From the NCBI RefSeq assembly GCF_965137335.1, contig NZ_CBCRZD010000004.1: 64,000 nt of DNA. One strand, given 5' to 3'. The notes beneath the pieces were generated by a model. That model had not been told where the DNA came from, made no database searches, and saw only the letters and a list, made by a program, of their open reading frames with translations. Positions 9,738-19,169 of this stretch are shown here, in pieces. Every line of letters starts with the position of its first letter. Position 1 is the first letter of the stretch. The DNA comes from Empedobacter stercoris. GTDB lineage: Bacteria; Bacteroidota; Bacteroidia; Flavobacteriales; Weeksellaceae. A program made the translations under genes and the position numbers.

Positions 9738-11249
9738 ATGAACAACATGAAAGCTTTTTTAGCGAAAATTTTTGCAAAATACATTGTCAATAAAGAACAA
9801 AAATGGATTAAACATCCTTTTGAAACTCAAGACAGCATTCTAAAAGAGTTAATTGTAGCTGCAAAAAATACAACGTTTGGAAAAGATCATCATTTTGATC
9901 AAATCAATACGTACGAAGATTTTAAAAACCATGTTCCAGTCAACGATTACGAAGGTTTAAAACATTATTTTGATGAGGTGATTGCGGGAAAAGTTGATGT
10001 GCTATGGCCTGGTAAACCACTTTATCTTGCAAAAACTTCTGGTACAACTTCTGGTGCAAAGTATATCCCACTTACAAAAGAATCTGTTCCAACACATATA
10101 AATTCTGCCAGAAATGCATTGTTGCATTATATTCACGAAACAAATAACTCGAGTTTTGTCAATGGAAAAATGATTTTCTTACAAGGAAGTCCTATTTTAG
10201 AAGATAAAAATGGGTTGAAAGTTGGACGACTTTCTGGAATTAGTGCACACTTTGTTCCAAATTATTTACAAAAAAATCGTTTACCATCTTATGAAACCAA
10301 TGTCATTGAAGATTGGGAAACAAAAGTAGATAAAGTAGTTGACGAAACAGTGAAAGCGAATATGACACTAATCTCAGGAATTCCACCTTGGTTGATTATG
10401 TATTTTGAAAGATTAATTAAAGTTTCTGGGAAAGAAAATGTTCAATCAATTTTCAAGGATTTACAACTAATGGTAACAGGAGGAGTAAATTATGAACCTT
10501 ATCGTGAAAAAGTGAATCAGTTAATTGGACGAAAAATTGACTGTATTCAAACATATCCAGCATCAGAAGGGTTTATAGCTTATCAAGATACACAAAAAAG
10601 TGACGATTTATTACTGTTATTAAATAATGGGATATTTTATGAATTTATTCCAGTCGAAGAATTTTTTGATGAAAAACCAACTCGTATTTCAATAAAAGAT
10701 GTAGAAATCGGAAAAGATTATGTGCTTATTCTCAATACTAATGCAGGTTTGTGGGGGTATAATATAGGTGATACGGTTCGTTTTACGTCTACTAAACCAT
10801 ACAAAATTGTTGTTTCTGGACGTATTAAACATTATACTTCGGCTTTTGGTGAGCATGTGATTGGTCATGAAGTTGAGCAAGCATTACAAAAAACAATAGA
10901 AAAGTGTCCAGCGAGTGTAAATGAATTTACAGTTGCTCCACAGGTGAATCCTATAGACGGTTTACCTTATCACGAATGGTTAATAGAATTTGACCATAAA
11001 CCTCAAAATATGTCCGAATTTAATCGTGAATTAGATATTCAAATGCGTTTACAAAATCCGTATTATGACGATTTGATTACTGGAAATATACTTCGTTCTT
11101 TAATTATTTCGGTAGTTGAAAAAGATGGTTTTCAACATTACATGAAATCAATAGGGAAACTGGGAGGACAAAATAAAGTGCCTCGTTTATCAAATAATAG
11201 AGATATTGCAGATGAATTTCATCAACTTAATTTAATACAAAAAAATTGA
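9738..11249 (+). CDS. GH3 family protein (acyl-adenylate-forming superfamily)
   Basis: 503 aa. AKTSGTTSGAKYIPLTKES is the GH3 ATP-binding signature and the rest aligns in character with the plant auxin-responsive GH3 family. Plant members join amino acids to acyl acids; bacterial members are of unknown substrate. It overlaps or abuts the hotdog-fold thioesterase gene downstream, so acyl-adenylate or acyl-thioester chemistry in one operon is plausible. Confidence 0.88.
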   Translation: MNNMKAFLAKIFAKYIVNKEQKWIKHPFETQDSILKELIVAAKNTTFGKDHHFDQINTYEDFKNHVPVNDYEGLKHYFDEVIAGKVDVLWPGKPLYLAKTSGTTSGAKYIPLTKESVPTHINSARNALLHYIHETNNSSFVNGKMIFLQGSPILEDKNGLKVGRLSGISAHFVPNYLQKNRLPSYETNVIEDWETKVDKVVDETVKANMTLISGIPPWLIMYFERLIKVSGKENVQSIFKDLQLMVTGGVNYEPYREKVNQLIGRKIDCIQTYPASEGFIAYQDTQKSDDLLLLLNNGIFYEFIPVEEFFDEKPTRISIKDVEIGKDYVLILNTNAGLWGYNIGDTVRFTSTKPYKIVVSGRIKHYTSAFGEHVIGHEVEQALQKTIEKCPASVNEFTVAPQVNPIDGLPYHEWLIEFDHKPQNMSEFNRELDIQMRLQNPYYDDLITGNILRSLIISVVEKDGFQHYMKSIGKLGGQNKVPRLSNNRDIADEFHQLNLIQKN

Positions 11250-11272
11250 ACACACACACAACAACAGATAAA

Positions 11273-11854
11273 ATGATTTACAAAACTGTAAAAAGTTCAT
11301 TGGTAACTTTTTCGCAATTAATGCTTCCATCGCATTCCAATTTTAGTGGAAAAATTCATGGTGGATTCATTCTTTCTCTTCTCGATCAAATTGCATTTGC
11401 ATGTGCTTCCAAATATTCAGGTAAGTATTGTGTAACGGCATCCGTGGATAGAGTAGATTTTTTAACACCCGTAGAAGTGGGTGAATTATTGACGCTAAAA
11501 GCTTCAGTAAATTATGTTGGACGTACTTCTATTGTCGTTGGTATTCGCGTAGAAAGTCAAAACATTCAATCAGGTGAAATTAAACATTGTAACTCTTCTT
11601 ATTTTACAATGATTTGTAAAGAAGAAAATGGAGAAAAAGCAGAAGCACCGAAATTAATTTTGAAAAACTTGAACGAAGTTCGTCGTTTCTACAAAGCTTT
11701 ACATCGAAAAGAAGAACACACGAATGCAAAAGAGCAAGTGAAAGACACAATCGATTATAAATCGCAAGAATTAATTGATAATCTTTTGCATAATCATTGG
11801 GTAAAAATAGAACTTGAAGACACTGTTTCTAAAAGTGTCAAAGTACATAAATAA
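11273..11854 (+). CDS. acyl-CoA thioesterase, hotdog fold
   Basis: 193 aa from the ATG at 11273; an in-frame TTG at 11246 overlaps the GH3 stop codon and would add nine polar residues. FSGKIHGGFILSLLDQIAFACASKYSG and TASVDRVDFLTPVEVGE are typical of the YciA/BFIT acyl-CoA hydrolase group. It probably hydrolyses acyl-CoA in the cytoplasm. A C-terminal tail of about 60 residues rich in K/E follows the hotdog domain. Operon partner of the GH3 gene. Confidence 0.85.
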   Translation: MIYKTVKSSLVTFSQLMLPSHSNFSGKIHGGFILSLLDQIAFACASKYSGKYCVTASVDRVDFLTPVEVGELLTLKASVNYVGRTSIVVGIRVESQNIQSGEIKHCNSSYFTMICKEENGEKAEAPKLILKNLNEVRRFYKALHRKEEHTNAKEQVKDTIDYKSQELIDNLLHNHWVKIELEDTVSKSVKVHK

Positions 11855-11858
11855 AACC

Positions 11859-11893
11859 TGGGTTAGATTCATTATGATTCTAACCCATTTTTT
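11859..11893 (+). terminator. rho-independent terminator after GH3-thioesterase operon
   Basis: 9-bp perfect stem TGGGTTAGA / TCTAACCCA, 11-nt loop, then TTTTTT. Confidence 0.85.
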
Positions 11894-12137
11894 ATAAAAG
11901 ATTATGATCCTTTTGCTCTTTTTTCTTAATACGATAGGTGAATTGAGATACTTTTATTCCCCAAAGATTTATGGTTTGAAAAGTAACCAACGTATATTAT
12001 GCTTAATAAGTTGCGCTCTTTCAATTTTCGTATTGCTCAATAATTTTTAACAACAAGTACACTAATAAATTAACATTGCTTTTGAAGAATTCAAATAAAA
12101 CATTTACTTTTAGTCCATTAACCTTTTTGATAAAATT

Positions 12138-12593
12138 ATGAATAAAGAACTTTTTAAAACTGTTTTGACAACGCAAATTCCAATTGCGTGGATTGCTGGA
12201 GTTCGTTTAGAATCGTGGGAAGAAAATAAAGTTTCAACTAAAGTGAAATATGGTTTTCTCAATCAAAATCCTTTCAAAAGTATGTTTTGGGCAGTGCAAG
12301 GTATGGCAGCAGAATTTTCTTCTGGTTTGATGGCGAATGCTAAAATTGCAAAATCAGGTGAAGACATTTCGATGTTGGTTTTGGGAATGCAATCAAAGTA
12401 TTTGAAAAAAGCGATTGGTAAAATTTTGTTTACATGTGAAGATGGAGAAAAAATAGATTCGGCTATAAAAGAAGCGATCGAAACAAAGAAAGGGATTTCT
12501 CTAAACGTAACAAGTAAAGGCGTAGACGAGGAAGGAGATGTAGTTTCTGAATTTCAATTTACGTGGACGTTTAAGTTGAGAGAGAAAAAATAA
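12138..12593 (+). CDS. DUF4442 hotdog-fold protein
   Basis: 151 aa, soluble. The pattern (substrate-facing FKSMFWAVQGMAAEFSSGL, then a beta-rich C-terminus EGDVVSEFQFTWTFKL) is that of DUF4442 proteins, hotdog-fold relatives of PaaI thioesterases. Catalysis is unproven. It stands alone, closed by a hairpin shared with the convergent MocR gene. Confidence 0.75.
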   Translation: MNKELFKTVLTTQIPIAWIAGVRLESWEENKVSTKVKYGFLNQNPFKSMFWAVQGMAAEFSSGLMANAKIAKSGEDISMLVLGMQSKYLKKAIGKILFTCEDGEKIDSAIKEAIETKKGISLNVTSKGVDEEGDVVSEFQFTWTFKLREKK

Positions 12594-12596
12594 TAG

Positions 12597-12625
12597 AAAA
12601 GCTGAAATTTTATTCAGCTTTTTTT
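12597..12625. terminator. bidirectional terminator
   Basis: 10-bp stem AAAAGCTGAA / TTCAGCTTTT with a 6-nt loop and flanking A/T runs. It serves the DUF4442 gene and the convergent MocR gene, whose stop codon lies in the loop. Confidence 0.8.
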
Positions 12626-14091
12626 GTGATTTTTTCTTTCAAAATAGTAACAACTTCATCTATTTCTTCAAAATTTAGATGAGCAAATCCTATTCTTATT
12701 GCTGTTTGTTTTTTTGTTTGATATAAAATTGTTTGCGGAATAAATAACCCTTTTTTAGCACAATTTCGTTTTAATTCCATCAAATTAATTGATTGATTAA
12801 AATTAATCCAAACCGCTAATCCACCAGTAGGAACTTTAAAATGAAGATATTGTCCTAATTCAACTTTCAATTTTTTGCAAAAATAATCGCGACGCTCTTG
12901 ATATGTTTTTCGTAGTTTTTTTAGTATTCGATTGATTTCACCTTCATTAATCATTTCACCTAAAGTTTGTTCTATAAAAGGGTCAACTTGTTGGTCTAAA
13001 ATAGATAAATGCTTTCGCGCCTCTTCTATAAAATCTTTTGGAGCAACAATAAATCCAATTTGATAGCCTGGCGCAAGATAATTTCCAAATTTACCCGTGT
13101 AAAGTAGCATTCCATTCTGATCCGAACTTGCTAATGGAAGAATAGGGTGACTGTTGTAATGAAAATCAAAATCATAATCGTCTTCTACAATTGCAAAACC
13201 AAATTCCTGTGAAAGTTGAATCAATTCAATTCGTCTTTGTGAACTTAATGTTACTGTTGTAGGGTAATGATGATGAGGTGTTACATACACAAAACGAATA
13301 GTTCGTTGTTCGCACAATGTTCGTAAATCTCTTGTGTTTAAACCAAATTCATCTGTTTTAACTTGAACTATTTTTGAATGTTGTGTCTGAAAAATCATAT
13401 TACTTTTGTAGTAACTAAGATTTGAAACAGCAACATAATCATTTTGTTTTAAGAGAATTTGAGCAATCAAGAAAAGTGAAATCTCTGCACTTCTTGTGAC
13501 GACTATATTTTCTTTCGAAATATGTAAACCTCTTGTTAAATTGAGATAATTAGCTAAATTTTTTAGAAAATAGTCGTTTTTTGATTGATTTATCTTCGAA
13601 ATAGAAGTTTTTCGTTTTAAAATTGCCGAATATAATTTTGCTGGAATTTTTAATTCTGCCAATCGATGATCGATGGTTCCGTCAGTTAAAAACAATCGTT
13701 CGTTAAAGCTTTCGTAAGGATTATCCAATAAAATAGATTGTTCAAAATTAAAACCAGTTTTCTTTGGGTAGGAATTGATTGAAAATTGTGTAGGAATAGT
13801 AGTTTTCTGAAATTTTTGAGCAAATTGACTCAAGACATAACTTCCTTTATTAGGAACAATCTCTATCCAACCTTGCGCTTCAAGTTCCTGAAAACTATTG
13901 ACTATTGTGTTGCGATGTAAATTAAGAATCAAACTCAATTGTCTTGTTCCAAGGAGTTTTGTTCCACTTGGTAAATAACCTAATTGTATTGCTTTTGCCA
14001 ATTGATTTGCCAATTGTAAATAAATCGGAGTTTCTGAAAATCGATTGATTTCAATAAAACTATTGTAGGGTATTTCAGCCGGACTATTCAT
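12610..14091 (-). CDS. MocR/GabR-type regulator (GntR HTH fused to aminotransferase-like domain)
   Basis: 493 aa. The N-terminal winged helix is GntR-type (PIYLQLANQLAKAIQLGYLP, RQLSLILNLHRNTIVNSFQELE). A fold-type I aminotransferase-like domain follows, with the cofactor-binding aspartate region EDDYDFDFHY. The segment that normally holds the PLP lysine (GTFSK.LAP in relatives) reads GKFGNYLAPG, so the lysine position is asparagine. Divergent from a TonB receptor 83 bp away, which it may control. An imperfect inverted repeat (GTATATCTT ... AAGATAC, about 14105-14131) in that gap is a weak operator candidate. Confidence 0.85.
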   Translation of the reverse strand: MNSPAEIPYNSFIEINRFSETPIYLQLANQLAKAIQLGYLPSGTKLLGTRQLSLILNLHRNTIVNSFQELEAQGWIEIVPNKGSYVLSQFAQKFQKTTIPTQFSINSYPKKTGFNFEQSILLDNPYESFNERLFLTDGTIDHRLAELKIPAKLYSAILKRKTSISKINQSKNDYFLKNLANYLNLTRGLHISKENIVVTRSAEISLFLIAQILLKQNDYVAVSNLSYYKSNMIFQTQHSKIVQVKTDEFGLNTRDLRTLCEQRTIRFVYVTPHHHYPTTVTLSSQRRIELIQLSQEFGFAIVEDDYDFDFHYNSHPILPLASSDQNGMLLYTGKFGNYLAPGYQIGFIVAPKDFIEEARKHLSILDQQVDPFIEQTLGEMINEGEINRILKKLRKTYQERRDYFCKKLKVELGQYLHFKVPTGGLAVWINFNQSINLMELKRNCAKKGLFIPQTILYQTKKQTAIRIGFAHLNFEEIDEVVTILKEKITKKAE

Positions 14092-14174
14092 TAACTAAAA
14101 ACTGGTATATCTTGATAGTTCGGAAAGATACTACATTCGCAGCAGTTAAACTAAAAGAACAAAGATTAAGAAGA

Positions 14175-16034
14175 ATGAAAAAGTTTACGCTCGTATTAGC
14201 TGTATTAGGCAATAGTGTTTTTGCCCAAATTACAAATGATACAATCGCAATTGGAGAAGTATCTATTTTAGATAATCGTCTAAACACACCACTTTCTAAA
14301 GAAAATAGAAATATATATGTTTTAAATAAAACAGAGATTAATAAGTTACCAGCAAAAACAATTCAAGAAGTTTTGCAATATGCTTCTGGAATTGATTTAC
14401 GACAACGTGGTCCGTTTGGAACGCAAGCTGATATTTCGATGGATGGGGGAAGTTTTGAACAAACACTTATTTTGTTGAATGGTGTAAAAATCATGGACCA
14501 TCAAACTGCGCATAATGCATTAAATCTTCCTATTCCTATTGAAGCGATTGATCGAATAGAGGTAGTAAGAGGTCCTGCAGCAAGAGTTTATGGAAACAAT
14601 AGTTTGACTGGTGTTATCAATATTGTAACGAGACAACCAAAGAAAACAGGTCTTTATGCGAATACTTATTTCGGAACGAATTTTAAAAAAGATAACGAAG
14701 ATACTGGCGATACATTTACAAGTCGCGGTGTTCAACTTGGAGCTAATTTAGCTAAAGAAACGCATCAACATCAATTGTATGTAAGCCATGATTGGGGGAA
14801 TGGTTACCGTTACAATACAGCGTATGAGAATAATAAATTGTATTACCAAGGTAACTTCCAATTTGATGAAGAAAATAGTTTGGTTGCATCGTATGGTTAT
14901 GTGAAAAATGGCTTTGGAGCGAATGGTTTTTACGCATCACCAGGTGATAAAAATTCGAAAGAATTAGTTGAAACCACTTTGGTTAATCTTCAGTCAAAAC
15001 ATAAACTTTCTGATCGAATAACTTTAGCCCCAAAAGTGAGTTATCGTTATAACTTTGATGATTATCGTTATTTTAAGAATGACTTGAATACAGCTCGTTC
15101 TAAACACTATTCAAATTCAATTTCTGGAGAAGTAAATTCAACCTATCAATTGAATAAAGGACAAATTGGCGTAGGAGTAGAGTACAGAAATGAACAAATT
15201 TCTTCGACAAGTATCAAAAATCATACTCGTGATAATGTTGGTTTTTATGCTGAATACAAAACAGATCTTACACCAAAACTAAATGTAAATGTTGGTACTT
15301 ATGTTAATTACAATTCACAATATGGATGGCAAGCTTTCCCTGGTATTGATGCAAGCTATGCCATGAATTCTAACTTGAAATTTGTAGTAAATGCAGGTTC
15401 AAGTCAGCGAATTCCTTCGTTTACAGATTTATATTTGGATCAACGTCCTGGAAATATTGGAAATCCAAATGTAGAATCAGAAAAGGCATTTCAAACAGAA
15501 ATTGGTTTCAAATACAATAAGAGAAATTGGAGTTTTAATTCCTATTATTTCTATCGTTCGATTACAGATTTTATCGATTGGGTACGTTTAACAACGAATG
15601 AGCCATGGCAAGCACAAAACTTTGGCGATTTGAAAACACATGGTTTTAATACGAAGGTGTCATATTTAGCGAACCTATCAACAAATCATAGTCTGAAATT
15701 CTCATTAAGTTATTCTTATCTTGATCCTACGTTCGAAAATGTAGATGAACAATACAATTCTAAATATAAAATAGAAAGTTTAAAACATCAGTTAATCAAT
15801 ACGATAGATTACTCTATTGGAAGTACTACTATAAGTATCGCGAATCGTTATAATACACGTCAATCCTATAAATCATATTGGATTACTGATGCAAGAATAA
15901 GTCATTCGTTCAAGAATAATTTAGGAATTTATTTTGATGCTCAAAATATTTTCAATACCACGTATAACGAAGCAGGAGCTATTCCGTTGCCATCGAATTG
16001 GATGAGTTTAGGAGTTAAGTTTACAGGAATTTAA
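14175..16034 (+). CDS. TonB-dependent receptor
   Basis: 619 aa from the ATG that opens a signal peptide (MKKFTLVLAVLGNSVFAQ); an upstream in-frame TTG would put 21 charged residues before it. The plug domain spans about residues 40-150 (PAKTIQEVLQYASGIDLRQRG; IEVVRGPAARVYGNNSLTGV). A barrel follows with a C-terminal strand ending SLGVKFTGI. There is no N-terminal carboxypeptidase-like domain, so it is a classical ligand importer. The ligand is unknown. The divergent MocR gene suggests a PLP- or amino-linked signal, but the altered lysine there weakens that idea. Confidence 0.88.
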   Translation: MKKFTLVLAVLGNSVFAQITNDTIAIGEVSILDNRLNTPLSKENRNIYVLNKTEINKLPAKTIQEVLQYASGIDLRQRGPFGTQADISMDGGSFEQTLILLNGVKIMDHQTAHNALNLPIPIEAIDRIEVVRGPAARVYGNNSLTGVINIVTRQPKKTGLYANTYFGTNFKKDNEDTGDTFTSRGVQLGANLAKETHQHQLYVSHDWGNGYRYNTAYENNKLYYQGNFQFDEENSLVASYGYVKNGFGANGFYASPGDKNSKELVETTLVNLQSKHKLSDRITLAPKVSYRYNFDDYRYFKNDLNTARSKHYSNSISGEVNSTYQLNKGQIGVGVEYRNEQISSTSIKNHTRDNVGFYAEYKTDLTPKLNVNVGTYVNYNSQYGWQAFPGIDASYAMNSNLKFVVNAGSSQRIPSFTDLYLDQRPGNIGNPNVESEKAFQTEIGFKYNKRNWSFNSYYFYRSITDFIDWVRLTTNEPWQAQNFGDLKTHGFNTKVSYLANLSTNHSLKFSLSYSYLDPTFENVDEQYNSKYKIESLKHQLINTIDYSIGSTTISIANRYNTRQSYKSYWITDARISHSFKNNLGIYFDAQNIFNTTYNEAGAIPLPSNWMSLGVKFTGI

Positions 16035-16086
16035 ATGATGACAACCATTTAATTCTCTTTTAATAGTTTATATTTTAAAATGCGGT

Positions 16087-16118
16087 GAGACAACTTTTTC
16101 AGAAAAGTTGTCTCTTTT
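16087..16118 (+). terminator. rho-independent terminator after TonB receptor
   Basis: 12-bp perfect stem GAGACAACTTTT / AAAAGTTGTCTC, 4-nt loop, then TTTT. Confidence 0.85.
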
Positions 16119-16160
16119 CTTTCACGGATTTTCTGCCTAACTTTACCAAAATTTTTTCAA

Positions 16161-17147
16161 ATGATTATTATAGATTCTCCTTCTCATGATGCATATTTCA
16201 ATATAGCTTTAGAAGAATACTTGTTGTACAATTATCCTACAGAAGATATTTTTTTATTATATATCAATGCACCATCTATTATTGTGGGGAAATTTCAGAA
16301 TACGTTAGCCGAAATCAACTTGGATTATGTGACAGAAAATAGCATAAAAGTGGTGCGTCGTATGTCGGGTGGTGGGGCTGTTTATCATGATTTAGGAAAT
16401 CTTAACTTTTCGTTCCATACCTTGTTGGGTCAAAATGATTTTATGGATTTTTCGACGTTTACAGCACCTGTTGTTAAGTTACTAAATGAATTAAATGTTC
16501 CAGCAAAATTAGAAGGTCGAAACGATTTATTGGTTGATGGTAAAAAGTTTAGCGGAAATGCAAAGTTGGCTCGAAATGGAAAAATGATTCAACACGGAAC
16601 AATTCTTTTTAATTCGGATATGTCTGTTTTAGGCGATGCGTTAAAAATCAATCCTTTAAAATATGTGGATAAAGCAATTAAATCTAATCGAGCACGAGTG
16701 ATTAATTTGATTGAATATTTTCCGAATGAAATGACCACTGACGAATTGAAAGCCTTGTTGATTGATGAAATGTTAACAACAAACGAAGGTTCATCAATTT
16801 ACAATTTAACACCAAAAGATTTGAATGGTGTTGCAAAATTAATCGAAGAAAAATACCAAACCTGGGATTGGAATTTTGGATTTTCACCAAAATATAATTT
16901 CAAAAATGCAAAGAAAATTCCTGCTGGATTTATCGAAGTTCATTTGGATGTAGAACGAGGCGGAACAATAGAACAAGCCAAAATTTTCGGAGATTTCTTT
17001 GCTTCGGAACCGATAGAAGATTTGGAGAATAAATTAATTGGTGTAAAACATAATGAAACTGAAATTACGAAAATTTTAAATTCTGTTGATATCACGGCTT
17101 ATTTTGGAAAAGTAACATTGGAGGATATTTTAGAATTGTTTAGATAA
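16161..17147 (+). CDS. lplA: lipoate--protein ligase A
   Basis: 328 aa. It attaches free lipoate via lipoyl-AMP to 2-oxoacid dehydrogenase and glycine-cleavage proteins. The signature VRRMSGGGAVYHDLGNLNFS is intact, as are the catalytic-lysine region (GKKFSGNAKLARNGK) and HGTILFNSD. The C-terminal accessory domain (about residues 250-328) is present, so it resembles the full-length E. coli type. Single gene. Confidence 0.93.
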   Translation: MIIIDSPSHDAYFNIALEEYLLYNYPTEDIFLLYINAPSIIVGKFQNTLAEINLDYVTENSIKVVRRMSGGGAVYHDLGNLNFSFHTLLGQNDFMDFSTFTAPVVKLLNELNVPAKLEGRNDLLVDGKKFSGNAKLARNGKMIQHGTILFNSDMSVLGDALKINPLKYVDKAIKSNRARVINLIEYFPNEMTTDELKALLIDEMLTTNEGSSIYNLTPKDLNGVAKLIEEKYQTWDWNFGFSPKYNFKNAKKIPAGFIEVHLDVERGGTIEQAKIFGDFFASEPIEDLENKLIGVKHNETEITKILNSVDITAYFGKVTLEDILELFR

Positions 17148-17282
17148 ATAAGGTTCAATTATCCTTTATAATTTCTTTTGCTTTAGCTGTTTAATTTATA
17201 TATTTTGATACATTTTTAAGCTTTCATAATTTTTAGTTGTAATGGTTTATGATTATCTTTAAATGATATCAATTATAAAAAT

Positions 17283-17855
17283 ATGTTTGATGAATTATTA
17301 AAAGAGATTAGAGCTTGTAAAGTGTGCGAACCTTTTTTAGCTCTTGGTGCAAATCCAGTAGTCCAGGCAGCTCCTAACTCTAAAATTGTAATTATTGGGC
17401 AAGCTCCAGGATTGAAAGTGCATCAAACAGGTGTGCCTTGGAATGACCCAAGTGGAGATCAGTTGCGTAAATGGTTAAATGTAACAAAAGATCAATTCTA
17501 TAACCCTGAATTGTTTGCATTAGTTCCGATAGGATTTTGTTATCCAGGAAAAGGGAAATCAGGAGATCTTCCACCAAGAAAAGAATGTGCGCCCTTGTGG
17601 CATGCGCGTTTATTGGATGAAATGAAAGAAGTTCAGTTGATTTTATTGATCGGTCAATATGCTCAAAAGTATTATTTGAAAGGGAATATGCACAAAAATA
17701 TTACAGAAAATGTATTGAATTTTAAGGAATATTTACCACGTTATTTTCCATTGCCTCATCCATCACCACGCAATTTTATTTGGATGAACAAAAACCCATG
17801 GTTTGTAGAAAATGTATTACCTGAATTAAAAAATAAAGTAAAAAATAGTTTGTAA
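17283..17855 (+). CDS. uracil-DNA glycosylase family protein, likely Fe-S type
   Basis: 190 aa. Motif GQAPG (residues 39-43) and the late HPSPRN motif mark the UDG superfamily that removes uracil from DNA. Four cysteines, C12-x2-C15 and a later C-x15-C, match the spacing of the 4Fe-4S cluster in family 4-like enzymes; cluster binding is inferred. The gene sits just before a Crp/Fnr regulator with a 39-bp gap and could be co-transcribed with it. Confidence 0.82.
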   Translation: MFDELLKEIRACKVCEPFLALGANPVVQAAPNSKIVIIGQAPGLKVHQTGVPWNDPSGDQLRKWLNVTKDQFYNPELFALVPIGFCYPGKGKSGDLPPRKECAPLWHARLLDEMKEVQLILLIGQYAQKYYLKGNMHKNITENVLNFKEYLPRYFPLPHPSPRNFIWMNKNPWFVENVLPELKNKVKNSL

Positions 17856-17894
17856 ATAAGTACTTTTAGGTATATTGATAATTTATTTAAAGCT

Positions 17895-18497
17895 ATGATT
17901 AATCAAGATTTATTAATCCAATTTGGTGGAGAAATTAGAGATTTAAGAAAAAGTGAAATTATTTTTGAGATAGGTCATTTTCCTTCCTATTATTATCAAG
18001 TGTTGGAGGGAAAGGTGAAAATGAATAATTTTTCTGACGAAGGGAAAGAGTTTATTCAGAATATTTTCACTAAAAATCAGAGTTTTGGTGAGCCACCTTT
18101 ATTTGTAGATGAGCCTTATCCTGCAAATGCAATTGCGGTCACAAAAGGGAAAATAATTCAGATTGCTAAAGACTCTTTTTACGAATTATTGCAATCTCAT
18201 CCAGAAGTTTCTTTGGCTGTGAACAAGAGTCTTGCTCGTCGTTTGTATTATAAATCGGTGATGGCACCAGAGATTTCTTCTCAAAGTCCCGAAAGACGAT
18301 TAATCAAACTATTGGATTATTTACGAAGTCACAACCAAAATACAGATACAGAATATTTGATTGATTTATCTCGTCAACAATTAGGGGATTTAACCGGATT
18401 ACGTGTTGAAACTGTTATAAGAACAATCAAACATTTAGAGAAAAAAGGACAGCTCAAAATAAGAGATGGTAAAGTGATTTTGATTGCTAAAGACTAA
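17895..18497 (+). CDS. Crp/Fnr family transcriptional regulator (intact)
   Basis: 200 aa: N-terminal cyclic-nucleotide-binding-like beta roll (about 1-115), a long dimer helix, then a winged helix with DLSRQQLGDLTGLRVETVIR as the HTH. There are no cysteines, so it is not an Fe-S or thiol sensor of the FNR type. It is convergent with the cbb3-oxidase operon and overlaps its last gene by 11 bp. It is a second candidate, besides the split regulator at 57-61 kb, for binding the GTAAC-N4-GTTAC sites. Confidence 0.88.
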   Translation: MINQDLLIQFGGEIRDLRKSEIIFEIGHFPSYYYQVLEGKVKMNNFSDEGKEFIQNIFTKNQSFGEPPLFVDEPYPANAIAVTKGKIIQIAKDSFYELLQSHPEVSLAVNKSLARRLYYKSVMAPEISSQSPERRLIKLLDYLRSHNQNTDTEYLIDLSRQQLGDLTGLRVETVIRTIKHLEKKGQLKIRDGKVILIAKD

Positions 18498-18891
18498 AAT
18501 TTTGTATGATATAAAAAGCTGCCCAAGCAACAAATACAATAATAAATACCCAAACCCAAATAGGAATAGTCCTTGGATTTTCGCTCCCTTTAATTATAAA
18601 ACTTTGATTTTTTCCTGTATCATAGGCGTTGATCATTAGAGGAAGTATTCCATTCACTTTCTCTTGATCAGAAAGTCCTTCTATATGAAGAATTGGTCCA
18701 TTCGAAACAGTAAACCTGATAAGTTTTAGTCCTTCTTTTTTCTCGAATTTACTAACTATTCTAAGCAGATGTTCACCATCTGTTAATTTTGTTGTATCAA
18801 GTTTAAAAGTTACAGGAGGAACCAATTCAGCAATTGGTTTTTCTTCTTCGTCGATGTATAGGTAAACGATTATTTTTTTTTCTTCTGTCAT
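18487..18891 (-). CDS. small C-terminally anchored membrane protein of cbb3 operon
   Basis: 134 aa, not recognised. The soluble N-terminal part (beta-rich, with VPPVTFKLDTTKLTDGEHLLRIV) resembles an immunoglobulin-like fold. One TM helix lies at the C-terminus (IPIWVWVFIIVFVAWAAFYII), so the bulk probably faces the cytoplasm or periplasm depending on orientation. It is the last gene of the ccoN-ccoO operon, 13 bp after the preceding gene; an assembly or accessory role for the oxidase is inferred from position only. Confidence 0.6.
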   Translation of the reverse strand: MTEEKKIIVYLYIDEEEKPIAELVPPVTFKLDTTKLTDGEHLLRIVSKFEKKEGLKLIRFTVSNGPILHIEGLSDQEKVNGILPLMINAYDTGKNQSFIIKGSENPRTIPIWVWVFIIVFVAWAAFYIIQNFSL

Positions 18892-18904
18892 GATTTCTTT
18901 TTTC

Positions 18905-19168
18905 TTAAAATTTTAAAACAATATTTTTGATGTGTTTTTGATCTTTTTCTCCTGGTTTTATAAGAAATTTGAATGAATAGAACAATGTATATAATGTTAT
19001 AATCGTTATTAGGATAACGATGAACCAATCCCAATTAGATTCGGGACCAGTTCCGTGTGTGAAATCTTGTGTGATTTTTGGTTGTTGAAGTTTACAAGCA
19101 TCACAAGCCTTTGCGTATCCATATCCAAGTAATAATAATAGTCCTATTTTATATTTAATTTGTCTCAT
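18905..19168 (-). CDS. small membrane protein with CxxC motif, cbb3 operon
   Basis: 87 aa. A signal or TM segment (KIGLLLLLGYGYA) is followed directly by KACDACKLQQ, a CxxC pair that would sit at the outer face of the membrane. A second TM helix (WFIVILITIITLYTLFYSF) and a basic tail follow. It is one base from ccoO, clearly the same operon. Metal binding or thiol exchange during oxidase assembly is a guess; I know no family name. Confidence 0.6.
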   Translation of the reverse strand: MRQIKYKIGLLLLLGYGYAKACDACKLQQPKITQDFTHGTGPESNWDWFIVILITIITLYTLFYSFKFLIKPGEKDQKHIKNIVLKF

Positions 19169-19169
19169 T

